Shown: in pieces, positions 38,595 through 47,112 of the stretch
Layout of the letters: each line of letters starts with the position of its first letter
How positions within the stretch are numbered: position 1 is the stretch's first letter
Assembly (NCBI GenBank): GCA_048158365.1
Contig: JBLLNL010000006.1
Origin: Azoarcus_F sp048158365
GTDB lineage: Bacteria; Pseudomonadota; Gammaproteobacteria; Burkholderiales; Rhodocyclaceae
Reading direction: 5' to 3' (one strand)
DNA length: 64,000 bases
Translations under genes and position numbers: made by a program
Notes under the pieces: generated by a model
Database searches by the model: none
The model's input: the letters and a program-made list of their open reading frames with translations, nothing else
What the model was told of the DNA's origin: nothing

Positions 38595-39911
38595 TCATCG
38601 TCGCGGCGTCGTGCGTTGCAGCACACTGGCTGCGACCGCCACGCCTGAGCGGACCGCCGACTCCAGCGTCGCCGGATAGGGCGAGTCGAGGTAGTCGCCG
38701 CACAGCCAAAGCCCGGGCACCGGGGTGCGCTCGGAGGGTCGGTTCAGGCCAGGATGACAGGCAAAGGTCGCGCGCTTTTCGGTGATCGTCATCGTCCATT
38801 CCGGCGGTGGCAGCCGGCGCTGAAGTTCCCGTTCGAGTTGTCTGTGGATCGCGATCTCGAGATCGTCGCGATCGAGTGCTTCGTGCGGCCCGTGAGCGCT
38901 GATCACGCACGCGAACAGGCCGGGCTCGCCGCCGAGCTGGCCTCGGTCGAAGACCCACTGGGCCGGTCCGTCATGTACCGCGATCATCGGATGGGGCAGG
39001 CGTTGCGTGCCGTCGAGGCCCAGATAGACGGTGGTGATCGGCTCGTGCGCGAGCACGTCGATCTGCGCGATCAATCGGTCGCAGCGGCCGGTGCTGCGCA
39101 GCAGCGCGCCGGCATGGTAGGGCGCGGTGGCCACGACCACCTGATCGAAGACCTGTCGGGTCGGATGGTCGCAGCTCAGTCTGAACCCCTGGTCCACGGT
39201 CTCGATCGCTTCGACCCGGGTGCCGCTGCGGATCTTGCCGCGCCTGACCGCCAGGTAGCGCGCGGCCTGCACCGGAAACAGTTCGCTCAGATCGACCCGC
39301 GGGATCAGCAACTCGCTGGCATCGGCGCCCGCCGCCAGGCTGTCGCGCAGCACGTTCGCGAACACGGCGGCCGAGGCCTGCGCCACCGGCGTATTCAGCG
39401 CGGCGATGCACAGAGGTTCCCACACCAGTCGCCTGAGCGCCTCGGTCTGTCCGGTTTCGTGCAGCAGCGTCTGCACGGTCTGCTGCGGGTCGACCCGGAA
39501 AGCGCGTCGCTTCAGGTGACGCATCAGGCGCAGCATCGCGAGCCGGTCGGTCCAGTCCAGTCCGCGCGCACGCAACAGGCCCACGGCCAGATGCAGCGGG
39601 GCCGGCAGGCGGGCGGCCTGCAGGTGTAGACGACCGGGGGCATGCAGCAGCAGCGGACTGCGCTCGAATACCTTCGGCGATACACCGGTCAGCCGCAGCA
39701 GGCGGGCCAGTTCGGTGTAGGCGCCGATCAGGATGTGCTGGCCATTGTCCAGCCGCCGGCCGTCCTTGGTCACCACGCGGGCGCGCCCGCCCAGCACGTG
39801 TGAGCGGTCGAACACATTGACCTGTACGCCGTTGGCCGCCAGCTCGACGGCGCAGGCCAGACCTGCGTAGCCCGCTCCGATGACGGCGACCGACTGCATC
39901 CGCGTCGTCAC
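38595..39911 (-). CDS. hpnE: Hydroxysqualene dehydroxylase HpnE
   Basis: A 438-residue FAD-dependent amine-oxidase-like protein. The dinucleotide fold is SVAVIGAGYAGLACAVELAANGVQVNVFDRS, followed by LGGRARVV and LDNGQHILIGAY. The C-terminal FAD motif is PGLWLCGDYLDSPYPATLESAVRSG. HpnE completes squalene synthesis by reducing hydroxysqualene made by HpnC. It lies 6 bp downstream of hpnD. The GTG at 39911 opens the frame; an ATG at 39899 (MQSVAVIGAG) is equally plausible and closer to the family start. Confidence 0.93.
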   Translation of the reverse strand: MTTRMQSVAVIGAGYAGLACAVELAANGVQVNVFDRSHVLGGRARVVTKDGRRLDNGQHILIGAYTELARLLRLTGVSPKVFERSPLLLHAPGRLHLQAARLPAPLHLAVGLLRARGLDWTDRLAMLRLMRHLKRRAFRVDPQQTVQTLLHETGQTEALRRLVWEPLCIAALNTPVAQASAAVFANVLRDSLAAGADASELLIPRVDLSELFPVQAARYLAVRRGKIRSGTRVEAIETVDQGFRLSCDHPTRQVFDQVVVATAPYHAGALLRSTGRCDRLIAQIDVLAHEPITTVYLGLDGTQRLPHPMIAVHDGPAQWVFDRGQLGGEPGLFACVISAHGPHEALDRDDLEIAIHRQLERELQRRLPPPEWTMTITEKRATFACHPGLNRPSERTPVPGLWLCGDYLDSPYPATLESAVRSGVAVAASVLQRTTPRR

Positions 39912-39917
39912 TGCCGC

Positions 39918-40751
39918 TCAACCGCGCAGCCAGGTGGTGCCGGCGATCCACACCTTGCGCAAGGGCGTCAGCGACGTACGCCGGTCGAGCACCTGAAAAC
40001 CGTCGCGCTCGATTTCGTCGAGCAATGTCCGGTAGATCGCGGCCATGATCAGCCCGGGGCGCTGGTTCCTGCGGTCGCTCGCTGGCAGATGCTCGAAGGC
40101 CTGCGCATATAAGGACTTCGCCCGCTCCGCCTGAAACTGCATCAGCGCACGGAAACCGTCGCTGTGGCGCGCTTCGAGGATGTCCCTGGCCGGAACCTCG
40201 AAACGCTGCAACTCGTCTATCGGCAGGTAGATCCGTCCCCGGCGCGCGTCCTCGCCGACATCCCGGATGATGTTGGTGAGCTGGAACGCGAGGCCGAGAT
40301 CGTGCGCATATTTGAGGGTCTGCCGGTCGCTGTAGCCGAAGATTTCGGCCGCAAGCAGGCCGACCACGCTCGCGACCCGGTAACAATAGAGCTGCAGGCC
40401 CTTGAAATCCAGATAGCGGGTCTGGTTGAGATCCATCTCCATGCCATCGATGATCTCGTGCAATTGCTCGGGCGGCAGGCTGAAGCGGGTACCGACGTCC
40501 TTCAGGGCCAGGCCCACAGGATGGGTCGGTGTGCCGGCGAAGACCTGATCGATCTCGTTGCGCCACCACGCGAGCTTGGCTTGTGCGAGCGACACGTCGT
40601 GACATTCGTCGACGACGTCGTCGACCTCGCGACAGAACGCATAGAGCGCGGTGATCGCCTGGCGGCGCTCGGGCGGCAGGAACACAAAGCTGTAGTAGAA
40701 ACTCGATCCGCTCTTCGCGGCCTTGTCCTGGCAGTAGTCGTGCGGATTCAT
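39918..40751 (-). CDS. hpnD: Presqualene diphosphate synthase HpnD
   Basis: A 277-residue trans-isoprenyl diphosphate synthase. The first Asp-rich motif is FCREVDDVVDE and the second is LTNIIRDVGEDARRGRIYLP. The start MNPHDYCQDKAAKSGSSFYYSF is typical of HpnD. It condenses two farnesyl diphosphates to presqualene diphosphate. Its ATG overlaps the hpnC stop by 4 bp (ATGA), so the two are translationally coupled. Confidence 0.95.
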   Translation of the reverse strand: MNPHDYCQDKAAKSGSSFYYSFVFLPPERRQAITALYAFCREVDDVVDECHDVSLAQAKLAWWRNEIDQVFAGTPTHPVGLALKDVGTRFSLPPEQLHEIIDGMEMDLNQTRYLDFKGLQLYCYRVASVVGLLAAEIFGYSDRQTLKYAHDLGLAFQLTNIIRDVGEDARRGRIYLPIDELQRFEVPARDILEARHSDGFRALMQFQAERAKSLYAQAFEHLPASDRRNQRPGLIMAAIYRTLLDEIERDGFQVLDRRTSLTPLRKVWIAGTTWLRG

Positions 40752-41611
40752 GTCGGGGTGCCGATGGTTGCCGCTGAGCGGATGGTTGCGCGGAAGACGA
40801 GCGTACGCCACACCAGGCGGAACCAGTCTGTACGTCCGAGCGTCGGGCGCCGTCGGAACACGTCGTAATCGACTGCCTCGATCCGCTCCAGGATGCGCAG
40901 GCCACCGCACACGATGAGCCGCAACTCCAGCCCGATCCGGCCCGGCAGCAGCGTCGCGAGCGGCGCGCCCGACCGCATCATCTCACGGGCGCGCGCGACT
41001 TCGAAGCGCATCAGCGCCCGCCAGCGTTCGTCGCAGCGTCCGGCGGCAATGTCGTCCTCGCTGACGCCGAAATGTACGAGATCCTCCGCCGGCAGATAGA
41101 CGCGGTCCTTGTCCCAGTCAACTGCCACGTCCTGCCAGAAATTGATCAACTGCAGGCTGGTGCAGATCGCATCCGAGTGCGCCAGCGCGTCCGCGTCGCT
41201 GCGGCCGTAAAGATGCAGCAACAGCCGCCCGACCGGATTCGCGGAGCGCCGACAGTAATCGCGCAACTCGTCGAAACTCGCATAGCGCGTCTTGACCACG
41301 TCCTGCCCGAACGCATCGAGCAGATCCCGCATCGGCTGCAAGGGCAGGGCGAAGCGCCGCACGTTGTCCGCAAGCCGAAAGAAGATCGGCGCCAGCTGCG
41401 ACGATACCACCGGCCGCCCGTCCGCTATCGCATCGAGCTCCGCCCGGTACGCGTCCAGCTCGGCCAGCCGCTGCGCCGTACATGCGTCCCCCTCGTCGGC
41501 AATGTCGTCCGCGCTACGCGCGAACGCATAGATCGCCTCGACCGGCTCGCGCAGGCGAGACGGCAGCAAAAAGGAGGCGACTGGGAAGTTTTCGTAGTGG
41601 TCGACCGGCAT
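40748..41611 (-). CDS. hpnC: Hydroxysqualene synthase HpnC
   Basis: A 287-residue protein starting MPVDHYENFPVASFLLPSRLREPVEAIYAFARSADDIADEGD, the characteristic HpnC opening with the first Asp-rich motif. The second motif is QLINFWQDVAVDWDKDRVYLP. It converts presqualene diphosphate to hydroxysqualene. It is the first gene of hpnCDE. No squalene-hopene cyclase (hpnF) is seen in this window, so hopanoid production is possible but not shown. Confidence 0.95.
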   Translation of the reverse strand: MPVDHYENFPVASFLLPSRLREPVEAIYAFARSADDIADEGDACTAQRLAELDAYRAELDAIADGRPVVSSQLAPIFFRLADNVRRFALPLQPMRDLLDAFGQDVVKTRYASFDELRDYCRRSANPVGRLLLHLYGRSDADALAHSDAICTSLQLINFWQDVAVDWDKDRVYLPAEDLVHFGVSEDDIAAGRCDERWRALMRFEVARAREMMRSGAPLATLLPGRIGLELRLIVCGGLRILERIEAVDYDVFRRRPTLGRTDWFRLVWRTLVFRATIRSAATIGTPT

Positions 41612-41756
41612 CGGGGTGGCGAGAGGCTTGGCGCACGGGAGTATAGCGAATCCGTGAGGCAGGGTTTGCGACGGTATCGCATTCAGCGCGATACGGTAAC
41701 GAGCGCCGGACGGGTATAAGCCTTGGCCCTTCGTCCGTCAATCCGGCGCGGTTGCT

Positions 41757-42494
41757 TCAACGCGCAAAGTGCCGCACGAAGTTCGCAAGAATCCGGCCGG
41801 ACAGCTCGGTCGAGACCGGGGCGCAGCGCGCAATCAGGGCTTCGGCCTCGTCGGGATGGAAATAGCCCCTGGCCTTGTAGATCCGAATGCGCAGCGCAAA
41901 ACTGTCGCCATCCGCCTCTGGGTGGAACTGGGTCGCATAGATCCGATCCCCGTAGCGCAGCATCTGGATGGGGCAGTTCGCCCCCTCGAGCAGATGCGAG
42001 GCGCCTTGCGGCAAGGCATCCAGCGCTTCCTTGTGACCCACCAGGGCAGTGAAGCTGTCGGGGAGCCCGTCCAGCAGCGGGTCGTCGACGCTTTCGGGCC
42101 GGCGCGTGCAGATGATCGGGCCGACGGGTTCGCTATACAGCGACTTTGATACGGGCGCGCCCAGATGCCGGCCAAGGATTCCAATCCCATAGCAGCACCC
42201 GAGAAACGGCATGCCCTGAGCGACGATGCGCGGCATCAGTGCAAGAATTTGCGCCTCGATGCGGGCCTCGATCGGGTCTTTCGTCCCGGGCGGGTCGCTC
42301 ACGCAACCTGGCCCACCTCCGACGATCACCCCGGAATAGGCTGACAGGTCCAGATCCTGCGGCAGGCTGCCCTGATCCAGCCGGATCCGGGTGACATCCT
42401 GCATCGCAAGTCTCGCCCGGCGCAGGATAGAGCCAAACTCTTCGTCGGCGACCTTGGTTTCAGGGCGCAGCTGCAGGATCAGAAATGGTTTCAT
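41757..42494 (-). CDS. Class I glutamine amidotransferase (GMP-synthase-like GATase domain protein)
   Basis: A 245-residue stand-alone GATase. The oxyanion strand is SGVIVGGGPGCVSDP, the nucleophile elbow FLGCCYGIGILG has the catalytic Cys, and the triad is completed by His-x-Glu in ATQFHPEADGD. It starts MKPFLILQLRPETKVADEEF. Such proteins are often annotated as GMP synthase-like but lack the synthase domain; some hydrolyse gamma-glutamyl bonds. The true substrate is unknown. It is divergent from the ABC operon and has its own promoter region of about 135 bp. Confidence 0.88.
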   Translation of the reverse strand: MKPFLILQLRPETKVADEEFGSILRRARLAMQDVTRIRLDQGSLPQDLDLSAYSGVIVGGGPGCVSDPPGTKDPIEARIEAQILALMPRIVAQGMPFLGCCYGIGILGRHLGAPVSKSLYSEPVGPIICTRRPESVDDPLLDGLPDSFTALVGHKEALDALPQGASHLLEGANCPIQMLRYGDRIYATQFHPEADGDSFALRIRIYKARGYFHPDEAEALIARCAPVSTELSGRILANFVRHFAR

Positions 42495-42631
42495 CGGGCG
42501 TTCGGGTCCGGTTCGCCGATGCACGGTTCGGCCCCCGGTGTGATCTTTAGTCGGGTGATTTTACGCCTGTCGCAATGGGGGCAGCTGTGCGATCATCGGG
42601 CACCATTTCCAGTCCGACCGGTCTTTCCCAC

Positions 42632-43303
42632 ATGTTCGTACTCGACAGACTCTGCAAGCGCTTCCAGCCCGAGGGCGAGGCCTTGTTCCATGATGTTTCG
42701 CTGGCGATTTTGCCGGGCGAGTGCGTCGCGATCATGGGTGAATCGGGCGTGGGCAAGTCCACACTGCTGAACTGCATCGCCGGGCTGGAGACGATAGACG
42801 GGGGGCGGATCGAACTCGAGCGTAAGCGGATCGACGGGCTCTCGGACGATGCCTGGGCCGTGTTGCGGCGGCGGCGTTATGGCTTCGTGTTCCAAGCGTT
42901 TCACATTCTTCCGCACCTGAGCCTGGCGGACAACGTGGCGCTGCCGCTGTGGTTGCTCGACGAGGACACCGGCAGCGCGCGTGCGCGGGCGTTGGCGATG
43001 CTCGCGGCGGTGGGGCTGGGCGGCCGAGCCGATGAGGGACCGGGCAGGTTGTCGGGCGGCGAGCTGCAGCGGGTCGCGATCGCGCGCGCGCTGGTGCATC
43101 GACCGGCGGTGGTGCTGGCCGACGAACCGACCGGCAACCTGGACCCGGACCGGGCCGGCGAGGTGCTGGCGCTGTTGCTCGACACGGTGCGCGACGCGGG
43201 TGCGGTCGGAATCCTGGTCACGCATTCGCCGGTGGCAGCGCGGCAGACCGACCGGATCCTGCAGCTCACGCGCAATGGCATGCGCGAAGTCGTCGTCGAA
43301 TGA
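42632..43303 (+). CDS. ABC transporter ATP-binding protein (LolD/MacB group)
   Basis: A 223-residue ATPase. Walker A GESGVGKST, Q-loop GFVFQAFHILPHLSLADNVALPL, signature LSGGELQR, Walker B VVLADEPTGNLD, H-loop LVTHSPVAA. The ATG at 42632 gives the family start MFVLDRLCKRF. It overlaps the permease gene by 4 bp, so it energises that FtsX-type permease. Members of this group act as mechanotransmission pumps moving lipoproteins, lipids or peptides out of the inner membrane. Confidence 0.92.
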   Translation: MFVLDRLCKRFQPEGEALFHDVSLAILPGECVAIMGESGVGKSTLLNCIAGLETIDGGRIELERKRIDGLSDDAWAVLRRRRYGFVFQAFHILPHLSLADNVALPLWLLDEDTGSARARALAMLAAVGLGGRADEGPGRLSGGELQRVAIARALVHRPAVVLADEPTGNLDPDRAGEVLALLLDTVRDAGAVGILVTHSPVAARQTDRILQLTRNGMREVVVE

Positions 43304-45798
43304 TCGGGGCACTGCTGCGGGTATTCGTCGCCAGTCTGTTCGGGCGCCGGTTGGCGAGCGTGCTGTCGCTGCTTGCAGTGACGCTCGGCGTGGCGCTGGG
43401 GCTGGCGGTGCAGATCATCCATGGCGCGGCGCTCGACGAGTTCGGACGCGGCATGCGCCTGCTCGCCGGCGAGGCGGATCTGCAGGTGGTCGGGCCGCGC
43501 ACCGGCTTCGACGACCGGCTCTACCTCGAGTTTGCGCAGCGTCCCGACGTGGCCGAAGCCAGCCCGGTGCTCGAGATCGAGGCAAGGCTGCCCGGACGCG
43601 AGGACAGTCTGCGGATCTACGGGGTGGATCTGTTCCGGGTCGCGCGGGTACTGCCCCTGCTGATGCCGGTGGCCGAGGCGGGCGACGGACGTCTGCTCGC
43701 GCTGGAGCCGGGGCGGGTGTTTCTGAGTGCCGCCGCACGCCGGACGCTCGGCCTTGCGGTCGGCGACCCGTTGGTGGTGCAGAGCGGCTTGCGCGAGACC
43801 GAACTGGTGGTGTCGGGCGCGGTACCCGGCGCGGCCGAGGGCCAGGCCCTGGCCGTGATGGACATCGCCGCTGCACAGCAGATCTTCGACCGCATCGGCG
43901 TGCTGAGCCGGATCGATCTGCGGCTCGCGTCCGGCATCGCGCGTGAAGATGCGCGGCAGGGGATCGGCGCGTGGCTTCCGCCGGGCATCGAAGCGCGTCT
44001 GCCCGAGGCCGGTATCGCCGAGACCAGCGGCCTGTCGCGAGCCTACCGGGTCAATCTGACCATGCTGGCCGCGATCGCGCTGTTGACCGGCGCTTTTCTG
44101 GTGTTCTCGACGCAGTATCTCTCCGTCGTGCGGCGCAGCCGCGAACTCGCGTTTCTGCGTGCGATGGGGATGGAGCGGCATCTGGTGATGCGCGGCCTGC
44201 TGCTCGAAGGGGCGGCGCTTGGTCTGGTTGGCGGACTGCTGGGCATCGCGCTCGCGCACGGTCTCGCGGCGCTGGCCTTTTCACTGGTGGGCGGGGATCT
44301 GGGCGCCGGTTATTTCGCGCATGTCACGCCCTCGGCGCGTTTCATGCCGGGGGCGAGTCTGGTCTATCTGGTGCTCGGTGTGGCTGCCGGCGTCGCCGGT
44401 GCCTGGTTGCCCGCACGCCATGCCGCTTCGCAGCAACCGGCCCAGGGCTTGCGGGCCGGCAACGAGCGGGACCTGCTGGCGGCGCGACCGCGATGGCGGG
44501 CGACCGCGCTGTGTCTGGTGTTCGGGCTGCTCGCGTGTGTGCCGGGGCCGGTCGGGGGGATTCCGGTGTTCGGTTATGTCGCGGTGGCGCTGGTGCTGGC
44601 GGCCGCAGTGCTGGCATTGCCGGGGGTCGTGGGCCTGCTGGCCGCGCCACTCAGGCTGTCACCCGGCGTACTGGCGCGACTGGCGCTGGCGCGTGTCACG
44701 GCCGCGCCTGGCCAGGTCGTGGTTGCCGGGGCAGGGGTGGTGGCGAGCGTCGCGCTGGCGGTGTCGATGGCGATCATGGTGGGGTCGTTCCGGGATTCGG
44801 TGGATGACTGGTTGTCCAAGGTGTTGCCATCCGATCTTTATGTGCGGGCCTCGTCGTCGGCGGCGAGCGGTTTTCTGGACGAGGAGGCGGTGGCCCGGGT
44901 CGCGGCAATAGAAGGGGTCGCCGAAGTCGTGCCGGTGCGTTACGACGCGCTGCGTGTGGGCGATTCGCCACTGGCGGTGACGCTGATCGCGCGGCCGACC
45001 GCGGGGGGCGATGACTTGCCGGTGGTGAGCCGGGGCACGCCGCCGCAGGGGGAACTGCCCTGGGTGTGGATCACCGAGGCGATGGCAGATCTGCACCGGC
45101 TGGCGGTCGGCGACCGTGTCGCGTTGCCGATCGCAGGGCGCGAGGCGAGCTTCGTTGTCGCGGGGGTGACCCGCGATTACGCGCGCCAGCACGGGGCGGT
45201 GATCGTCGAGCTGGACGATTATCGCCGGCTCTCCGGCGACAGGCTGACCAACGACCTTGGCGTTCAGCTCAAGTCCGGTGCAGACGTGGATGAGGTCGTC
45301 CGGCGCGTGCGCGAGGCGCTCGGCGAGCGGGTCGTCGAGATCTCGCTGCCGTCGCAGATTCGCGCGATTAGCCTCGAGATTTTCGACCGGACCTTTCTCG
45401 TCACCTATCTGATGCAGGCGGTCGCGGTGCTGATCGGCCTGTTCGGCATCAGCACCACCTTCGCGGCGCTGGCGACCAGCCGCAGCAAGGAATTCGGCAT
45501 GCTGCGTCACCTCGGACTGCGACGTGGCGACATCGGCCGGCTGCTGGCATTGGAGGGCAGTGTGACCGCCGCGGTGGGGGTGATGATCGGCACCCTCGCG
45601 GGAGGCGCGATCGCGCTGGTGCTGGTAGAGGTGATCAACCGACAGAGTTTTCACTGGAGCATGGATCTTGCACTGCCGCTCGGACCCATCCTCGCCTTCG
45701 CGGCGACGTTGGTTGCCCTGGCCGCGGTGGCGGCGAGGCTTTCGGGGGCGCAGGCGATGCGCGGCAGTGCGGTGGCGGCGGTGAGGGAGGACTGGTGA
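43300..45798 (+). CDS. FtsX/MacB-type ABC permease (YbbP-like, 832 aa)
   Basis: An N-terminal membrane helix (about residues 15-40, RRLASVLSLLAVTLGVALGLA) is followed by a large periplasmic domain. Helices cluster near residues 250-400 and 405-500, a second periplasmic domain covers about 500-690, and three C-terminal helices include the FtsX core AVAVLIGLFGISTTFAALATSRSKEFGMLRHLGLRRGDIG. Two FtsX repeats in one chain is the YbbP arrangement. The substrate is unknown. Gene overlaps on both sides indicate a tight operon with the ATPase and the lipocalin-like protein. Confidence 0.9.
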   Translation: MIGALLRVFVASLFGRRLASVLSLLAVTLGVALGLAVQIIHGAALDEFGRGMRLLAGEADLQVVGPRTGFDDRLYLEFAQRPDVAEASPVLEIEARLPGREDSLRIYGVDLFRVARVLPLLMPVAEAGDGRLLALEPGRVFLSAAARRTLGLAVGDPLVVQSGLRETELVVSGAVPGAAEGQALAVMDIAAAQQIFDRIGVLSRIDLRLASGIAREDARQGIGAWLPPGIEARLPEAGIAETSGLSRAYRVNLTMLAAIALLTGAFLVFSTQYLSVVRRSRELAFLRAMGMERHLVMRGLLLEGAALGLVGGLLGIALAHGLAALAFSLVGGDLGAGYFAHVTPSARFMPGASLVYLVLGVAAGVAGAWLPARHAASQQPAQGLRAGNERDLLAARPRWRATALCLVFGLLACVPGPVGGIPVFGYVAVALVLAAAVLALPGVVGLLAAPLRLSPGVLARLALARVTAAPGQVVVAGAGVVASVALAVSMAIMVGSFRDSVDDWLSKVLPSDLYVRASSSAASGFLDEEAVARVAAIEGVAEVVPVRYDALRVGDSPLAVTLIARPTAGGDDLPVVSRGTPPQGELPWVWITEAMADLHRLAVGDRVALPIAGREASFVVAGVTRDYARQHGAVIVELDDYRRLSGDRLTNDLGVQLKSGADVDEVVRRVREALGERVVEISLPSQIRAISLEIFDRTFLVTYLMQAVAVLIGLFGISTTFAALATSRSKEFGMLRHLGLRRGDIGRLLALEGSVTAAVGVMIGTLAGGAIALVLVEVINRQSFHWSMDLALPLGPILAFAATLVALAAVAARLSGAQAMRGSAVAAVREDW

Positions 45799-46865
45799 TG
45801 CGGCGATTGCTGTGCCTGATGCTTGCGCTGGTGCTTGTGTCGCCTGTGGCCGCCGGCGATCGCTATCCGCCGATCGTGCCCGGTAAGGTACTGGCCTTTC
45901 CGCAGGACACCGGCGCGCATCCGGATTACCGCACCGAGTGGTGGTACATCACCGGCTGGTTGCGCGACGCAGAAGGTGCGGAGCGGGGATTTCAGGTGAC
46001 TTTCTTCCGGGTGCGTACATTGCTCGGCGAGGACAATCCCAGCCGCTTCGCGCCGACGCAGTTGATCTTCGCGCATGCGGCGGTGGCGGACCCGGCGCGC
46101 GGTCGCCTGATGCACGGCGAGCGGGTGGCGCGCGCGGTCGAGCCCCTCGCGGGTGCCTCGGAAGGTCGAACCGGGGTGTGGCTGGACGACTGGTCGCTCG
46201 AACTCGACGAGGACGGACATTACCTGACGCGGGTGCGCGCCGAGGATTTCGCGTTTGCGCTGCGCTTCGATCCGCCCGCCGAACCACTGCTCAACGGTCG
46301 TGAGGGCTGGAGCCAGAAGGCGCCGGATCCGGTCAACGCGAGCTACTACTACAGCCGCCCGCATCTCGCGGTCAGCGGGGTGATCGAACTCGGCGATGTC
46401 GCGCATGAAGTGACCGGTCACGCCTGGCTGGATCACGAGTGGTCGAGCGAGATCCTCCCCGAGGGTGCTTCCGGGTGGGACTGGATCGGTGTGAACCTGC
46501 ACGACGGCGGTTCGCTGATGGCCTTCCAGATGCGCGACCAGGCGCATGCATCGATGTGGAATGCAGGTACGCTGGCCGAACCGGGGAGGCCGGCGCGGGC
46601 GCTCGCGCCGGACGAGGTGCGTTTCGAGCCGCTGCGCGGGTGGGTATCGCCGCGCAGCGGGATTCGTTACCCGGTGGCGTGGGCCATGCATGCCGGCGGG
46701 CGTCGCTTCGAGATCGTGCCGCTGATGGACGACCAGGAACTCGACAGCCGGGCTTCGACGGGTGCGATCTACTGGGAAGGTGCGATCAGGTTGCTCGAGG
46801 CAGGTCGGGAAGTGGGCCAGGGCTATCTGGAGATGACCGGCTACGGCGAGCGATTGCGCATGTGA
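45798..46865 (+). CDS. AttH/CrtC-like lipocalin-fold secreted protein
   Basis: A 355-residue protein with signal peptide MRRLLCLMLALVLVSPVAAG. The mature part has the family signatures HPDYRTEWWYITGWLRDAEG near the N-terminus, then FQVTFFRVRTLL, VTGHAWLDHEWSSEILPEG and GWDWIGVNLHDGG. AttH-like proteins usually sit with MacB/YbbP-type ABC systems and are thought to carry or present hydrophobic compounds. The CrtC annotation (carotenoid hydratase) is a remote relation, and no carotenoid genes are here. The ATG at 45798 overlaps the permease stop by one base (TGATG) with GGGAGG 8 bp upstream; a GTG at 45795 is the alternative. Confidence 0.85.
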   Translation: MRRLLCLMLALVLVSPVAAGDRYPPIVPGKVLAFPQDTGAHPDYRTEWWYITGWLRDAEGAERGFQVTFFRVRTLLGEDNPSRFAPTQLIFAHAAVADPARGRLMHGERVARAVEPLAGASEGRTGVWLDDWSLELDEDGHYLTRVRAEDFAFALRFDPPAEPLLNGREGWSQKAPDPVNASYYYSRPHLAVSGVIELGDVAHEVTGHAWLDHEWSSEILPEGASGWDWIGVNLHDGGSLMAFQMRDQAHASMWNAGTLAEPGRPARALAPDEVRFEPLRGWVSPRSGIRYPVAWAMHAGGRRFEIVPLMDDQELDSRASTGAIYWEGAIRLLEAGREVGQGYLEMTGYGERLRM

Positions 46866-46945
46866 GCATGTATAATCGCGACCTCGCAGGCCTGCCGACC
46901 CGCAGATCGGATTGTTCCAATGCCCCGATTTCCGACGGTGGCCGT

Positions 46946-47030
46946 GCCCAGATGGCGGAATTGGTAGACGCACCAGATTTAGGTTCTGGCGCCGCGAGGC
47001 GTGGGGGTTCGAGTCCCTTTCTGGGCACCA
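46946..47030 (+). tRNA. tRNA-Leu (anticodon TAG), integration site
   Basis: An 85-nt cloverleaf. The acceptor stem GCCCAGA pairs with TCTGGGC, the anticodon stem-loop is CCAGA-TTTAGGT-TCTGG, a type II long variable arm is present (GCGCCGCGAGGCGT region), the T-loop is GGTTCGAGTCC, and ACCA is encoded. A TATAAT box with a GC-rich discriminator lies at 46871-46876, though its -35 is poor. The 3' 16 bp are the att core of the element that follows, so the tRNA remains intact after integration. Confidence 0.97.
47015..47030 (+). other. attL core (3' end of tRNA-Leu)
   Basis: CCCTTTCTGGGCACCA is repeated exactly at 54143-54158, in the same orientation, 7.1 kb downstream. The integrase gene starts 83 bp inside this end. 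Confidence 0.85.
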
Positions 47031-47046
47031 ATAATAGGCTGTAAGT

Positions 47047-47063
47047 CCTTGAATAATCAAGGA
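47047..47063. other. Small dyad after tRNA-Leu
   Basis: TCCTTG-AATAAT-CAAGGA lies between the tRNA and the integrase gene. It could be a weak terminator for the tRNA or an operator or excision-factor site. Confidence 0.3.
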
Positions 47064-47085
47064 AATATCCTAGGTCTCCCTCCAG

Positions 47086-47110
47086 TTGGTGGTAATTCTG
47101 TGGTAACTTA
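47086..47110 (+). other. Left arm-type repeat (probable integrase arm site)
   Basis: TTGGTGGTAATTCTGTGGTA, then ACTTA, is nearly repeated inside the right end (54053-54080), where it reads TTGGTGGTAGACTGGTGGTA, then ACTCA. Matched paired repeats 56-85 bp inside each att core are what lambda-type integrases bind with their N-terminal domain. Confidence 0.5.
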
Positions 47111-47112
47111 CC

